64,000 bases of DNA from Triatoma infestans (taxonomy: Eukaryota; Arthropoda; Insecta; Hemiptera; Reduviidae): NCBI GenBank assembly GCA_011037195.1, contig JAAEAF010003341.1:49240-113239 (forward strand), in the 5' to 3' direction. Positions 21,126-32,150 of this stretch are shown one piece after another. The position numbers and the translations under genes are program-made. Below the pieces are notes generated by a model, which was not told the origin of the DNA, did not search any database, and saw nothing but the letters and a program-made list of their open reading frames with translations. How positions within the stretch are numbered: the stretch's first letter is position 1; each line of letters begins with the position of its first letter.

Positions 21126-21878
21126 TCTACCAGGGAGAATAGAATAGAATAGAAGGGGGGGCTCATTCCCCTGCGACCTACAACTCGAGGTCTATTGTGG
21201 ATCCCATTAAGTTACAGAACAGCCCCCAGCTTTGCCCTCCTAATCAATCCTAGCAAAGCTGAGAGCGGCTCCGTCATGAAGCTTCCAGCTTCGGGATTGC
21301 CCGTCCCCAATTGAAGAAACCTAATCTTCGCCAGGCCGGCGCACTCACAAAGGATGTGCGCCGGGGTCTCCTCCTCTACCTTGCAGAATCGGCATACCGC
21401 ACTATCCGCAAGTTGTAGGTGGTGCATGTGTCTATTCAGCCTACAATGCCCTGTTAGTAGCCCCACAATGAACCTTATATCCCTTCGGGTCTGGCTCAGT
21501 AGGTCTTTGGTAAATTTAGGCAAATGTCTTTTAATGAAGAGCTTTACCTGCCTCTGTCCTGGTGTTCCCTCCCACCAACGCAGACGCTGATCTTCTATCC
21601 ACCCCCTGATAGAAGTTTGAATGAGGCTCCTGGACAAGCCGCAGAAGGGTTCGGGGCCTATAAAGGTATCCTGCGAGCCCTCCCTCGCTAGGGCATCCGC
21701 CCTCTCATTGCCCAGGAACCCCGCATGTCCCGGCACCCAGGCGAGTGTCAGTTTATTCCGAGTACCCACCTCGGTGAGGGCAGGTAGGCAGTCCCACACC
21801 AGTCTTGAGACTATTTGGTGTGAGGAAAGTGCCTTCAGGGCTGCCTGACTGTCGGAGTATATGGCTCTACCAGGGAGA
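21126..21878 (-). pseudogene. 5'-truncated LINE tail with RNase H and Cys domain, 13-bp TSD
   Basis: Minus-strand insertion flanked by a perfect 13-bp repeat TCTACCAGGGAGA (21126-21138 and 21866-21878). The coding part (about 21865 to the stop at 21212) begins inside an RNase H domain at AIYSDSQAALKAL. It continues with LAWVPGHAGFLGNERADALA (His and Asp of RNase H), a spacer, then RFIVGLLTGHCRLNRHMH and a C-X2-C-X8-H-X4-C motif in CRFCKVEEETPAHILCEC. It is open to its stop codon. The first dozen or so codons of the longer open frame (starting TDFDQKLD) lie in the flanking DNA, not in the element. The 3' end is CAGGGGAATGAGCCCCCC followed by a TTCTA repeat tail. The RT and endonuclease are lost. 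The domain order fits I-superfamily-like LINEs that carry RNase H. Confidence 0.88.
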
Positions 21879-22350
21879 CTCAGACAATCTAGTTTTTGGT
21901 CAAAATCGGTCAAACTGGAAATTATCCCTTTATTAAATGGTTGTTTTTTTTAGCTTTTCTTTCTTTCTCGGTTAGACTAATGATTGTGGACGTGACAAAT
22001 TTTGTAATTGATTTTTTATCCGGAATAAATATTTTAACGTCTCTCCTCAATATGAAAAATAATGTTTTTAAGTGAATATTCTTATATGACTGTGTGTTTG
22101 TGTGAATAAAATATCTTAGGACCGAAAAGAATTTCAGGGAAGCTCGAAACTTGGTTAAGTACGATCAATGAGGCTTGCTTAAAAAAATCCATCAACCGGA
22201 TTCATGGTTGTCTTTTTAAGAGAAAAAACGGCTCAAATGCTTTTCTTTTATATACTTCGTATGCTGTCTTCACTAATTAAAGCCTATCACTTTAATTGGA
22301 AATATTTTTCTTGAAAAAATTATTCTAAGGAATTTATGACTTAACATTTC
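21879..22350 (-). repeat. Family D fragment, degenerate
   Basis: TTTCTTTCTCGGTTAGACTA, GACAAATTTTGTAATTGATT, AAAATCCATCAACCGG, AAAAAACGGCTCAAATGC and CTTTAATTGGAAATATTTTT are reverse-orientation family D blocks. Confidence 0.45.
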
Positions 22351-23504
22351 CAATGTTTTTTTGGGTTTCTTTAATGTTATGGGCGTTGTTTGCTGGACTA
22401 CAATGTAATAACATTCAAGTGGATTACCTGCTGTGACCCACCCCCCCTCTAAGTTTATATTGGGACAAATAATTTGCGTGTTTTGCAATTCACAAATTTA
22501 TTTGTGAATTTTATAATTCTATTAAACGGCGAATAAGTGATGTATGTATCTCGTAATCAGCTTTTTCTATATTAAATTTTCAAAACATTTAAATATTAAA
22601 TTAGTGATTTTTTACTTTCTATTTATTGAATTGTTTAGTGAATTGTCATTTGTTGTGTTAATCAACTGTTGTTGTTGTTGTTGTTGTTGTTGTTTGGCCG
22701 TGTTGCAATAACAAATAAAGATATTGTAATATTCTAAATATTGTCGAATATTGTTTTTTTTTTTTAAACGGTTTCAAATTTCATTAAATAATAAATTTAT
22801 ATAACCTCATTCACTTGTCGAAACTAATTCTTAAAATTACAATACATTTAAATTGTTTTGTGAATTTACTGAAGTACACACCAATTTAAATTTTCTAATT
22901 CCAATTCTATTAGTTTTGAAATGCATTGAAAATCAGTAATAAATTGTTGAAATATTGAAATCCATTTAGTGGAAGTTTGCTAAGTTTATCTCAAAGTTCT
23001 AAGCTGGAATTGCGTCTCAAACCACAACTGTTAAAGAGGTGTTGGGTGCTTTCTTGGTAACAACACCAGTGTGTGCAGTCACTTAGACAAGATAGACAGA
23101 CAGACTTGATAATTCTATCTAGTTGGGTGCTTTTGCCAATTTCCTTCTCTTGTATTTTGGAGGTCCTGTATTTTGAGCATCGCCATTCGACTACTACTTA
23201 AAGAATTTAATCAATTATGGTGTGCGTCAGTGGGGTAGATCTTCTGTTTATAAATATTTCTTTATCTACAAATTTTGAAACAAAATCTGAAACTAAAATA
23301 CTCATGCTTGACAAAACAACTTTATTAAATAAATTAACATTCTGTGTCCTCATCTTTATTTCAAATTTAACTGAAGTAATATTCGCTTTTCATTCCTACG
23401 CCACTGACGCTAAAGGCAATGTGCCATTTTAACTCTTGCCCAATAAATAATTGAATTGCTTTATAATAACCGCTAAAATAGAAAACCATCCAAATATTAT
23501 TCGC
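22351..23504. other. No recognised feature; TTG microsatellite
   Basis: A TTG run at 22668-22693 and T-runs. The open frame at 23217-23432 is not recognisable and has no supporting splice or repeat context. Confidence 0.5.
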
Positions 23505-24480
23505 GACCTACTAATTATATCAGTATCATCGGCGTGTGCTAATAATGTGTTGATTTACTGATTTACTTGTCTGCACTTTTGAATCTCTAATTACATTTTC
23601 AAGGGCTATATTAAATAATAGGCAGGACAGAGCGTCACCCTGTCGCAGGCCATTCTCATTTTTTATTGTTCTCCACAGCTGTGATTGCAGTCGTATGCAG
23701 CACTCTGCTCCAGCCATAGTCATTTTCACCAGTCTGATTAGCTTTCGAGGTACATCCAGATCTTCCACTGCCTCCTACGGACGCATCCTATTAACCTTAT
23801 CATAAGCTGCCTTAAAGTAGACAAGTAGGTGGTATGTTTCTATTCCATATTCCAAAGTCTTTTCAAGAATCTGCCCAAGTGCAAATATTTGACCTGTCGT
23901 TGACTTTACCTTAAAGAATCCACACTGGTAGCCTCTTATTTTACCTTCCACATGAGGAAATAGTCGGTTAAATAGTACATTCGCCGGAACTTGAATGCTA
24001 TGGTCGTACACGTTGAATGATGTTATATCTCTATAGTTGTTACATTGTAATGGATCCCCTTTCTGTAATGTATTAAACATATTATACCTATATTCCATTC
24101 TTTGGGCAGCATTTCAGTTCGCCATATGTATACTAGTAGTTCAGTAAACTTTGTCAGAAATTCCTGACCAGCATACTTTAATAGTTCGCCTGGAAGTTCA
24201 TCAGATCCAGATGCCTTATTGTTGTTCAATTTCTCTAGGGTTCATCACGCGATGAGGGATATCTTCCTCATCTTCCTTGTATGTCTTTACACTTTCCATT
24301 CCTTCTGCTCATCTCCTTCATTCTGCAATAGCTCGCCGAAGTACTCTAACCATCTTTCCATCTCTTGTTGCCAATAATTTCACCATTTTTACTTCTACAA
24401 CAGATTGTTTCAGTTTGGATATCTCTCCTTATTTCATTGACTTTCTTGTAAAGCTCCCTACTTAGTTTTTTACTTACTTT
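23505..24480 (-). pseudogene. RTE-like LINE, reverse-transcriptase half
   Basis: Minus-strand RT of the arthropod endonuclease-reverse transcriptase type (probably RTE-like; clade not proven). From 5' to 3' on the minus strand: RELYKKVNEIRRDIQTET (about 24470), GEIIGNK, EDEEDIPHRV, NNNKASGSDELPGELLKYAG, PKEWNIGIIC, RGYQCGFF, LEKTLEYGIETYHLLVYFKA, VPRKLIRLVKMTM, ENGLRQGDALSCLLFNIALE (motif B) and LAHADDTDII (motif C, 23526-23537). Two catalytic changes are visible: the motif A Asp is Tyr (VYFKAAYD) and the motif C Tyr is His (HADD). Several frameshifts break it. Endonuclease and 3' end are missing. Inactive. Confidence 0.85.
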
Positions 24481-25837
24481 TATGACTACTTAATTATAAA
24501 AACTGTTGTGTTTTAGCTACGCAAACTGAAATTTAAAAACTTCAGAAGAAAATGTAGCTTTAGAAAAAAAATTAAAATGGTTAAAACATAATGTATTTTA
24601 TGGAAATTGATCCATCAACAGAGCGCTTTAATTTAAAAGGAATCTGAAAGATTATCTATCCACATTTTTCAAGCCGCACCATGTCCAAATGCCGCCATTC
24701 TTCATTCAACCATCATAATTCTTGGCTCGGTCACTATCTATGAACTCTCGTCTCTCCTTACTCAGTAAAATCGTTCAAATATAAATTGTGAATTTAGTGC
24801 AAATTAGTATATCTCATATCACTATCAAATTCTGCTCTCAATAATACATTAGCTTCTGTATTCATTCATAAGCGACAGATAAGTGTACGTATATTGCGTT
24901 TCTTAAAAATAGAAGTCCAAAACCATGTTAAAATATTACTTCAGGTACGCGTTATATGGTTATATAATATACAATTAACTTAAATTAAAACAATAGATCG
25001 AAGTATTGAGCAACATGAGAGGTTTCTTTTTTTTTTTTTTTAATCCCGTCAACAAGTTGTACAGCAAACTTGTAAATAAAATAAAAAAAGTTGTGATTGC
25101 AGTGAGTGACAAATTGAAACGTTGGAAAGTAGCTAGTTTTACTTTTATACATCAGATTAGTTTAATCGGTTTAAAAGATAATCATGAGCTTTAAACGGAG
25201 ATTTAAAAAAAGAAGTTGATTTTCGGTTTTTACATAATCCTATTTCCACCCCCCCACCCCCTTTCTCGCAGAGTCTTGCTTTAAATATTTATTAGAGTAG
25301 AAGTTATCTACGGGAATTATTTATTTTATTTATTTAGCGTGATTTTAGTTTTCAAATAATTCTCTAATATATCTGTCTCACTCTCGTTCGAGTAGAAGGA
25401 AGTTTATATTCAAACAGAGACAGTAGTTCGTACAGATAGAGGTTTTAGAATTCAGAAGTGGCAAAAGTTTCTCATTGCTTTATTTATGCTTCATTAAATT
25501 TTGGGTCAGTCATTTAAAAGTTTGTAAAAAAAAAAAAAAAAATTCTTTATCTTACCCTCTTTCACTAATCCAACAAACATAATATAATTTATGCTTATTT
25601 GACAGCGATAACAATACCAAACAAAACAAACAAAAAAATCACAATTTTTTAAATAATTAAAATGTTAATCTCACGATTTCAGCGAAATTACAAAAAAAAA
25701 AAAAATTTCTGTATAAAAGTGGACAGTCTTCAGTCTGTGGAAAGAATCCTTAATTTTACGAAGAAATAGATGTATGACCGCAAAAAAAAAAAAAAAAAAA
25801 AAAAAAATATTTTAAATGGAAGTATAAGCTCGGGCTC
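24481..25837. other. No recognised feature
   Basis: AT-rich with long A-runs (for example 25528-25543, 25691-25705 and 25782-25807). No gene supported. Confidence 0.5.
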
Positions 25838-25935
25838 ACAACTTAGTTGTGAAACCTGTGGGCGGAGTTAAATCATGTCACAGATACTAGAAAGTTTTTG
25901 GCCAATAGGCGGAGCGTTACAGCCGTTTAGGAATT
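25838..25935 (+). repeat. Short dispersed repeat shared with 5.5 kb
   Basis: GTGAAACCTGTGGGCGGAGT then TGTCACAGATACTAGAAAGT, the same order as the minus strand at 5528-5660. The tail differs (GGCCAATAGGCGGAGCG here). Confidence 0.55.
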
Positions 25936-26170
25936 AAAATGGAAAAATATAAAGTGCAAAGATTTTTCCCGATATTTTGCACATTATATTTCTATTTAAA
26001 ATGGATCAAGAGTAAACTGATGGAAATAGTAAGAATAATTGATGTCAAGAGTGAACTGACTAAGGTAAATAAATAAATGACGGAATATTCATCTCGACCG
26101 TTCCTAAATGATGGATAAGGATAGTGAGATTCAGTCTTTTTTTTTTTTTTAAATAAAAAACCAAATTTTT

Positions 26171-26205
26171 GCCAACGTTTCGACAAATATATTGTCTTTA
26201 TCAAG
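26171..26205 (-). ncRNA. Hammerhead-like motif, left arm of H2
   Basis: Minus strand: CTTGATAAAGACAATATATT, then TGTCGAAACGTTGGC. The stem II pairs GACAA with TTGTC around a short loop. GAAA and the ACGTT cleavage context are kept. The CUGAUGA box reads UUGAUAA, with C3 and G8 changed, so cleavage is not expected unless the family is a variant. Confidence 0.4.
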
Positions 26206-26347
26206 AACACCTCAACATCACAGAGAACAGTGATGTTTACTATTCTCTGTGGTGTTGAGGTGTTCTCAACTTTTTATTTTTCCTAAAATATAAATAAGTT
26301 AAAATTGTCATGTTTTGAAGATTTTTTTAACATTTTTCATTTTTATG

Positions 26348-26393
26348 CCTTGATAAAGACAATATATTTGTCGAAACGTTGGCAAAAATGTAT
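26348..26393 (+). ncRNA. Hammerhead-like motif, right arm of H2
   Basis: Plus-strand twin of the motif at 26171-26205, with the same TTGATAA box, GACAA/TTGTC stem, GAAA and ACGTTGGC. That the same two changes occur in both arms means they were present before the arms diverged. Confidence 0.4.
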
Positions 26394-26452
26394 GTGTTTT
26401 TTTAAAAAAAGGCCCTAATCTCACAATCCTTATCCATTAAATAAATGACCTT

Positions 26453-27304
26453 CAAGATCTAAGAAGATTGATAGATGATGATCATGCAATTTTTATGATT
26501 TATTGTATTTAAAATAACCAAACTATCATTTCCTCATATCGTAATCTTTCAACTAATTAATATTCAACACCATCCATAATAGTTATAATCTTACATATAT
26601 AACATTTATTATATGTATGCACTGTTAAGTAGAACTGGCGTATTATAACACTGTTTAACATGTATGTGCATACTGTTACTTAATTAACAATACAAACACA
26701 ATCCTACAGAATCTCTTTTACAAGAATATAGTAATTCTGACCTTGTAAACATAATTGCAGTGATGGTGTTTATTGGAGGAGAGAACGTGATAATAATCTA
26801 TAAATATCTACATAATTCCATTTAGTGATCACTACTTAGTGACACGCTATGGTACTTTACTTTTATCTATCTAACAGGTGGTCTCTTCTCCAATTGATCT
26901 ATATAACTCTTTTAACTATAAAAACAACAGGTGACTATGAACATTGACAAAATAATAAAATACATATTAATTCTTTCCATTTTGAAGGGCACTGAATGGA
27001 AATTTTTATCCGAATAATTTATGTGATATGTTAACCAAATATTTCAAAACTTTGACGTATCTTATATATTTATCACCATTTAAATCGATGATGGAAAATT
27101 ACTTATAGAAATTTCAGTTTATAAAAAGAATTATGTCCACTTTTTTTTTTTTTTTAAATAACTTTCAATACTTTGTTGCAATTCATTTTCAAACGTATTT
27201 CAGATAAAACGATGGCTTTTACCAGATAATCAAAATGCTTGAAACACTTTGTTTACTTTTAATGATGTACAGGTTTCAGCTTGGTAAAAATTTATTAAAT
27301 CCTT
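26453..27304. other. No recognised feature
   Basis: AT-rich spacer before a GC-rich LINE 5' end. Nothing supported. Confidence 0.5.
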
Positions 27305-29000
27305 ATTTATCTAAGGGCGTGCCCCAGCTGCTTGGCGGGTCTGCAGGTTGCGGATGGCGGTACAGCCTGCAGATATGTAAGTTAGCTGCGAATAAGGGAT
27401 TCCCCCAATAAGCAGTCCCGGACAGAGGCAGGCAGCGGTACTTTCAGGAGGATTATTTCTATTAAATGCCACATATATCCTAGGGAGGTAACGGACATAG
27501 CGAGTCAGTGCCACCATTAAAACAAGCGCTTCCCCGCGCTTCCTTGCCAGGAAAAGATAACTCTGAAATGAAACCAGGGTCGGTCTGGGCTCCGTAGCGC
27601 TTCCAGGAAGCAGCTAACCTGGAAGAGGGAAACTCCGAAACAAAATGACCTGGCCCTCCGGATTGGGTTGTCCTGAACGGAGGGCTAACGACCCGACCTG
27701 CCTTTGTAAAAACAATAATGTTACGCAACCAACAAATAAAGTTAAGATCCAGACGGAACTTGAGGGAAAACGATTTTAGGCTCCCTTTATAGACTTGGTT
27801 TTTTACAACTGTTTGTTAGTGAAATTGATAAATACAAAATTGACATAGCCGCCATTCAAGAGAAATTCGCTGGCTCGGAAATGGAATACTCGAAAAGAAG
27901 AATCACACTATATATTACAGCTGTTATGACAGACAACATGTATTCAGTACTGATTACTGATTCATTGTGAGTGGTGGAATGAGGGAGGATCTGATGATAG
28001 GGTTTTCAGCCGTCAATCCTCTCTATGCATTGTCCGTCTCGGGGGAAGATTTTATGATTATTCACTAGTGATCTGCCACGCCCCTTCAGAAGTTCATCGG
28101 AGGATGACAAAAATTAATTTTATGACACTCTGGTGATAACTATTAATCGATCCCCAGAAAGTGTTATAAAGATTATCTTTGGCAACTTTAACGCCAAAAT
28201 TGGAAGAGAGGTAGGTCTCTCTGCAACCAAGTATAGGCGTTCAGTTTTCATACTGAATCGAATGAAAATGGTCAAACGCTAGTTGACTTTGTGACTTCGC
28301 GGGATCTTATTATTGGCAGCACTATTTTACCAAATAAGGACATACGTAAGACAACTTGGAGATCTCCTGACAACAATACACATAACCAAATTGGCCACAT
28401 ACTCATTAGTTCCAGGCATCGATCTAACTTGCTGAGTTGTAGATCTTTTAGAGGAGCCAACATTGATTCTGATCTCTACTGGGGACGGGGGTCTCAGGAT
28501 TAGGCCTAGGAATGCGTGAAAAACAAAACTCAATAAAGCTACTAAATTTAATTCTGCTAAACTTAAAGATTGAATATATTCGGTCCCAATATCAACTTAG
28601 TGAGAGCAATAATATATCGTCCAGATGTGAGGAGAGAGATGTTGAAAGCATATGGACTAACTGCTCTAAAGCGGAAAAGTACTCTCGATCACCAACTTGG
28701 TTTGATGACGATTGTAAGGCTGCACGGAACGGAAGAATATAGCATACAGGAGGATGGTGCAGAGTAGAAATACTAGACGGACTACGGAAGAATATCGAGA
28801 TTCGAGAAGGGAAGAAAAGAGAGTGCACAGAAGAAAAAAGAGAGTTTGGGAAAATGAAGAGCTTAAGAAGATTGAACAGCATCGCTAGTTACATTAAAAC
28901 AGGCAGCTTTATTTTGAAGTAATAAAAATAGGAGTAAGGCCCCCTTTAAAGCTAGCTTAACAGCATGTTTAAGTGATGATGGCTCCTTGCTGAATAGGAA
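27305..29000 (+). pseudogene. RTE-like LINE, 5' UTR and endonuclease half
   Basis: A GC-rich segment (27305-27700) starting GGCGTGCCCCAGCTGCTTGG looks like the 5' leader of an arthropod endonuclease-RT LINE. The coding part follows with KTILGSLY-type sequence near 27765, then SEIDKYKIDIAAIQE (about 27818-27862), SGGMREDLMIGFS, a FGNFNAKIGRE block (about 28178-28212), DLIIGSTILPNKDIRKTTW, NQIGHILISSRH, RGANIDSDLYW, PTWFDDDCKAA, and a basic stretch with EEYRDSRREEKRVHRRKKR near 28780. Key endonuclease positions are changed: the usual GDFNA is GNFNA, and the usual NQIDH is NQIGH. Frameshifts and stops interrupt it. It ends near GSLLNRKE, before the RT. Inactive. Open frames on the minus strand across 27311-27728 are antisense to the leader. 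Confidence 0.82.
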
Positions 29001-30164
29001 GGAGTATATTTTAAATTATTTATATTTTAAATGTACTAAGTGTACTTAAATATTAATTTTCCATAAATCTTTAAATATTTTGTTGAGATATGAATCCATT
29101 ATGAGATTACTACAATGTTTCTTATCCCAGATGGTTACATTCAACTTTATGTATTAAATATAAGTTAAAATTGAACAAATATCTAGTTTGGTGTGCAGTC
29201 GTATATAAAAGGAAGGTACTGAATGTAGGTAGGTAAGCGTGAAAAGGGTAGAGATAGCGCATGCTGCTGCTAAGATAGCCTAGGTCACATACAACACACT
29301 CTAAAAAGGAACAATCCTTATCTTTCCTGGACGTATCTCTTACAGTGTCGCCCTTCTTTATTGTTACATTAACAATAGCCAAGATGACTTCTAAGTTCAA
29401 CTCAACTTTCTATGCGATATGCCATAGAAATCTCTTTTTTTACTCACAACCTATCTTTACCAATATTCTACTGTGTAAAGTTTCTTTTTGTAAAAAAAAA
29501 AAAAAAAAAAAGAAATAAAGAATAGAGTGTAAAAAATTCACAGGACTTTAAGTTTGCTAGAATGTGATTATTTTTGTAGTACATATGACATCTCCTAAGT
29601 CAAACCCTAATAACTTTTAAAATCGTTACAACACAGACTTCCTATAGTCATTTTGTCCAGAAATATGTTTGAAATAACTTTATCTGTAGAAATATGTTTG
29701 AACGAGGTTGTATCTGTACATTTAGCATTCCAAGTGAAGAAAAAGTAATGCTTTTTAAAGTATCTTAATCTTTAGATGGTGGAGCGATACATGATTGTGA
29801 TTTGGCACTTTATAGGAGGAAAGTTGCATTTCCTACATCGATAAAAATAAATTTCATGAAAGAAATTTTAAAATTAAAGTAATTAGCATTTCTTTATGTA
29901 GACAATTGGGACCATGTTTGAGATAAATAAAAAATAAAAAGTAAAACTGAATTAAAACTATTTACTATGGATTAGGGCTGAAATTTTTGTGTCAGATGCG
30001 CAGTGATAATAACTAAACAGAAGTATCAAGAAGTTTGAGTTTCCTGCCATTTTGTTGGTTTTGAGATATTTACTTTCATATACATATATATGTATATATA
30101 TACTTACTTATTTCGTACTCAGGAATCTTAAAAAAATTATTTCCGCTAAGAATATAATTTTGAA
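29001..30164. other. No recognised feature
   Basis: AT-rich DNA with an A-run at 29492-29510. The open frame at 29122-29400 has no recognisable domain. Confidence 0.5.
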
Positions 30165-30340
30165 AATTTAACATGATCATCGTAATACTTCCTCTTACCA
30201 GGACGAGTATGACAAAGTAAAAATATCTGAAATATCATTTTTAGTACAACCAGTTTATACTATCCGCCATAAAATGGAAGTATTGTGATCGTGTCAGATT
30301 TTCGAAATGTTTCTTTAGGGATATTTTCTTGAGCAAGTAA
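30165..30340. repeat. Two facing family D ends
   Basis: CGTAATACTTCCTCTTACCA (forward 3' end, 30181-30200) is followed about 60 bp later by TGGAAGTATTGTGATCGTGT and CAGATTTTCGAAATG (reverse 3' end, from about 30270). This repeats the head-to-head arrangement seen at 1.77 kb. Confidence 0.55.
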
Positions 30341-30869
30341 AAGTGAGTTTTTGAAAGTAATCTGAATGTTTGTATTTCTCTCACTTATGAGAACTGCAGG
30401 ACTCTCTCAATTCTTGCTTATATTCCAACCTTTTTTCCCCGCTATGCTGAGTGTCTCGGTGGACAACGTGTTCCTTGTCTGATCAAGATCTAACTTTTGC
30501 CTTTCTCAATTCAATTTATTTATTTATTTATTAACCTTGGGGATTAAGCCCATACAAATGAGTATGGTTCTTTTAGGATACAAAATTATACAAACATTCT
30601 TCAAAACAGACTTACAATTAATTAAAAAAAAAAAAAAAATTAAAGAGAATATAATTAAAACATGAATCATACCTGCAATATTTATTACACTTAGTGTGAC
30701 TAAACGAATAGTAGCTTTAGGGTGTTTAATTAACAGTTCAATGAGGAACTCTCTCAAAGGAAAAATTTTTTCTACAAAGTTGAAGAGCGTTTTGATTTCT
30801 TGTTCTGTATTAGGGTTCAGTAAAATTTGTTCTAGATCTAGATTATCATCATGGCAATTTAAAGTAAAG
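30341..30869. other. No recognised gene; possible LINE tail at 30510
   Basis: A TTTA repeat at 30516-30535 followed by TTAACCTTGGGGATTAAGCC reads on the minus strand as a TAAA-tailed 3' end. No coding sequence was identified with it. Confidence 0.35.
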
Positions 30870-31635
30870 TAAAGCTTAACGAAGCATTGGTCGCGAGTAC
30901 ACTCTTTTACGGTGTACAGGTCTGGTGACTTAGATATGCTGATGATCTAGAAAAGACATCCCTTTACTTCTATAAGAGACATCTGCAGCTTGCAAAAAAT
31001 ACCCCAAATTATTTAATCCGTCTAGAAACTGGTCAGTTACATATTCGGTGCACAATATTGAAATTGACTTTGAACTGGCTAGCCCATATTCTAGAGATGG
31101 AAGATAAGAGATACCCAAAAATATGTTTTAATAAACTCCTTGGTATTACTGATCCCCATACAAAATTTAACTGGGTATATCAATTCAAAGAATTTCTATC
31201 TCCAATTGATTACACGGAAATAGTCCATTGCACTAACAGCCACTCTTTAAAGAAGAAAATCCCTACGATTTTAAAAACATTTAGTGAACAACTCCACAAT
31301 CTGGACATTCAACGCTTGTCAAATTCTAATTTTAATACCTACTATAATAAACTTATTAATCCTCTAAATAAATTACTTTTTATTTAACCTCAAAAGCTCC
31401 ATACCGGTATATTAGATTTTTTTCGCAATAAAAACATCTGGTAAATACAATGTCAGAATATCCAATAAAGCCTCAAGGTATAATTTTAATCCCATAATTA
31501 ACTGTAAATTGTGCACATTAAATGTTTTAGAAGACATTAAGGAATGCCCTTTTTGCAGTCCCATAAGACAGCTCTTTCACTTAGTGTATCAGAAAACTCG
31601 CCACAAACTTTTGCCTTTCTTTGATCTGAATATAG
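30870..31635 (+). pseudogene. LINE C-terminal fragment, same type as 43.2-44.9 kb
   Basis: Plus-strand remnant of a non-LTR RT C-terminal region. It reads LNEALVASTLFYGVQVW, a stop, LRYADDLEK, YKRHLQLAKNTPNYLIRLETG, LKLTLNWLAHILEMEDKRYPKICFNKLL and TKFNWVYQFKEFL. The open frame closes at 31387. About 110 bp downstream a short Cys motif (CKLCTLNVLEDI ... CPFC, 31506-31560) looks like the terminal zinc knuckle. The phrases RLETG, PKICFNKLL and TKFNWV recur in the LINE at 43.7-44.1 kb (RMDTG, PKICYNRLL, TKFNWV). Upstream RT motifs are missing. A second LINE has inserted at 31636. Confidence 0.75.
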
Positions 31636-32150
31636 TAAGCCTTGAAGAGTGGAGGGGTCCGTGCAGCGATCGAAGATTGGCTTCGAAACAAGCATGAGGC
31701 GCTCTGGGGGAGGGGCACCCAGGGGCTATGCACCGTAAAAGGATGATGCTAAGACTGTGTAAAAGAAGGACCAATGTGACCCTTAGCCTGGGCAGGAATC
31801 AGATTTCTCTGGTGAGAAATTTACGTGTCATGTTAGGCTCAAGAAGGCATCTACACAAGGTAGCGCTAATAAACTCGAAACTCTTGTGCAGACTGTGTCA
31901 GTAATAGGAGGAAACAGCCCCCCTCATCTGCTCTTTGATTGCGTTGCAATAACTAAAATGCAATACGAAACGTTTGGTACGTTGCGACCTAGGAGATAGT
32001 GACGCAGAATAATCTAATGGTGAAATCCCTTAAACTCCTCAGGACGGGAGGGTACACCTGCTAGAAATTATTGGGTAGGGCACAATAAGCCTTTGTTGGC
32101 TGCGGTGCCGGATTATAGCTGGTAATAATAATCATAATAAGCCTTGAAGA
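31636..32150 (+). pseudogene. 5'-truncated RNase H-type LINE tail nested in another LINE, 13-bp TSD
   Basis: A perfect 13-bp repeat TAAGCCTTGAAGA (31636-31648 and 32138-32150) flanks a 489-bp insert. The insert starts GGVRAAIEDWLRNKHEALWG, then has RNQISLVRNLRVMLGSRRHL, LINSKLCRLC and, after stops and one frameshift, PHLLFDC, i.e. a degraded C-X2-C ... H-X4-C domain as in the LINE at 21.2 kb. The 3' end is GGGCACAATAAGCCTTTGTT and GGCTGCGGTGCCGG, followed by a TAATAATAATCATAA tail. Same family or a close relative of 21126-21878 and 51286-51630. Confidence 0.85.

Larger units (their letters stand above)
26108..26452. mobile_element. Foldback with hammerhead-like motifs in both arms (family H2)
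   Basis: Outer inverted arms: ATGGATAAGGATAGTGAGAT on the left, with its complement ATCTCACAATCCTTATCCAT on the right. Inside each arm is TTTGTCGAAACGTTGGCAAA, in opposite orientation. A second, nested hairpin next to the left arm pairs GAACACCTCAAC and CACAGAGAA with their complements (26206-26272). The outward motif in each arm is TTGATAA, a GACAA/TTGTC stem, GAAA and palindromic ACGT, which follows hammerhead order but with two core changes shared by both arms. No coding content. No TSD was recognised. Confidence 0.7.
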
